DNA of 64,000 nucleotides, from positions 178,963-242,962 of the forward strand of contig NZ_WIBJ01000027.1 in the NCBI RefSeq assembly GCF_009495755.1, read 5' to 3'. The notes under the pieces were generated by a model. That model saw only the letters and a list, made by a program, of their open reading frames with translations, had not been told where the DNA came from and ran no database searches. Positions 63,327-64,000 of this stretch are shown here, one piece after another. This DNA is from Flavobacterium sp. LMO8. Lineage in GTDB: Bacteria; Bacteroidota; Bacteroidia; Flavobacteriales; Flavobacteriaceae. The translations under genes were made by a program, and so were the position numbers. The stretch's first letter is position 1, and the number at the start of each line of letters is the position of its first letter.

Positions 63327-64000
63327 ATGGCTTTTTTAAAATTATATAAAACCAAATTACAACATAATTATAACTTCTTAAATACACTATTTAAAGAACG
63401 AAACATCCAATGGGGAATTGTAACTAAGATTCTGTGCGGAAATACCATTTATTTAAAAGAACTATTAGATCTGGGCGTTACAGAAATGCACGACTCTAGA
63501 ATTAGTAATTTAAAAAAGATAAAAAAACTAAATCCAGAGATTCAAACCGTATACATAAAACCTCCATCAAAACTAAACATTAAAAAAATAGTTGAATTTG
63601 CCGATGTAAGTTTTAATACTGAAATCTATACCATTAAATTATTATCTGAAGAAGCTAAAAGACAAGAAAAAACCCATAAAATAATTATTATGATTGAAAT
63701 GGGTGATTTGCGTGAAGGCGTATTAGGAGAAGAATTAATATCGTTTTACGAACAAGTTTTTAGTTTGCCAAATATCGAAATAAGAGGCATTGGTACCAAT
63801 TTAAATTGTTTGAGTGGTGTTATGCCTACTCAGGATAAATTAATTCAATTGAGCTTGTACAAACAATTGATTGAAGCTAAATTTAATGTAAAAATTCCTT
63901 GGGTTTCAGGCGGAACTTCAGTTGCTGTTCCTTTACTATTAAAGAATGCCAGACCAATGGCTGTTAATCATTTTAGAATTGGAGAAGCGTTATTTTTTGG
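63327..64000 (+). CDS. Alanine/ornithine racemase-family PLP enzyme (C-terminus beyond window)
   Basis: The frame from ATG 63327 is open to the window end, giving 224 residues so far. The fold-type III PLP barrel is shown by LKLYKTKLQHNYNFL and VTKILCGN, where the Lys in VTK should form the aldimine (alanine racemase family uses VVKANAYG), and SGGTSVAVPLLL. This variant group includes ornithine and lysine-type racemases; which amino acid is racemised cannot be told here. It starts 2 bp after the GNAT gene. Confidence 0.85.
   Translation, partial: MAFLKLYKTKLQHNYNFLNTLFKERNIQWGIVTKILCGNTIYLKELLDLGVTEMHDSRISNLKKIKKLNPEIQTVYIKPPSKLNIKKIVEFADVSFNTEIYTIKLLSEEAKRQEKTHKIIIMIEMGDLREGVLGEELISFYEQVFSLPNIEIRGIGTNLNCLSGVMPTQDKLIQLSLYKQLIEAKFNVKIPWVSGGTSVAVPLLLKNARPMAVNHFRIGEALFF

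Noticed and set aside
1..64000. CRISPR arrays, tRNA and rRNA genes, phage or transposase genes
   Set aside because: Searched by eye for regular spacer-repeat patterns, cloverleaf-type stretches and transposase motifs; none found.

Overview
The window looks like chromosome from a member of the Flavobacteriaceae, probably Flavobacterium or a close relative. It is AT-rich. Many genes are preceded by the Bacteroidetes -7 box TAnnTTTG. Three secreted proteins carry C-terminal type IX secretion (T9SS) sorting domains. Short conserved flavobacterial proteins, a Bacteroidetes LptD, a LETM1-like protein and a triple-tyrosine (Y_Y_Y) LuxR-type regulator are also present. I saw no rRNA, tRNA, CRISPR array, phage or insertion sequence.

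Layout. 1-5697 (minus) is a compact run: two tandem cell-wall amidases, an MCE/MlaD lipid-transport protein, a membrane 4Fe-4S oxidoreductase, a CCG-domain Fe-S protein and the start of a small conserved gene. It is divergent from lptD (5768-8464). A RidA gene, a small unlisted 47-aa gene and an ECF sigma factor follow. 9899-30737 (minus) is a beta-glucan utilisation locus: GH16 endo-glucanase (T9SS), cytoplasmic GH17, GPH-type sugar symporter, lipoprotein GH30, lipoprotein GH17, a 1158-aa GH94/GH149-like phosphorylase, lipoprotein GH16, a carbohydrate-binding lipoprotein, a secreted clan GH-A glycosidase apparently fused to an outer-membrane beta-barrel, a membrane-spanning Y_Y_Y/LuxR regulator, and a T9SS-sorted carbohydrate-binding protein. 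No SusC/SusD pair is encoded in the window. 31081-50023 is mostly housekeeping: uvrA, LETM1-like, two beta-carbonic anhydrases with a SulP transporter, oxyR, mnmD, ilvE, tcdA and others. 50129-51210 is a T9SS protein gene broken by one base. dnaK follows with a sigma54-like promoter and TGTCA/TGACA repeats. The end carries sdaA, panB, an RluA synthase, a zinc metallopeptidase, an HMG-CoA synthase-like gene, a SET-domain protein, yifB, a GNAT gene and a truncated alanine/ornithine racemase-like gene.

How the glucan genes could work together (inference): surface GH16, GH17 and GH30 enzymes cut beta-1,3 and beta-1,6 links of a laminarin-like glucan; binding proteins hold the chain; oligosaccharides cross the outer membrane, possibly through the glycosidase-barrel fusion; the GPH symporter brings them into the cytoplasm; the cytoplasmic GH17 and the phosphorylase degrade them. 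The Y_Y_Y/LuxR protein would sense the sugar and act directly on DNA. Two sets of perfectly tandem 11-bp repeats (unit TGTATAGKTAW), about 200 bp upstream of two of the genes, are the best candidate operators. This SusCD-less architecture with its repeat motif is the most interesting part of the window.
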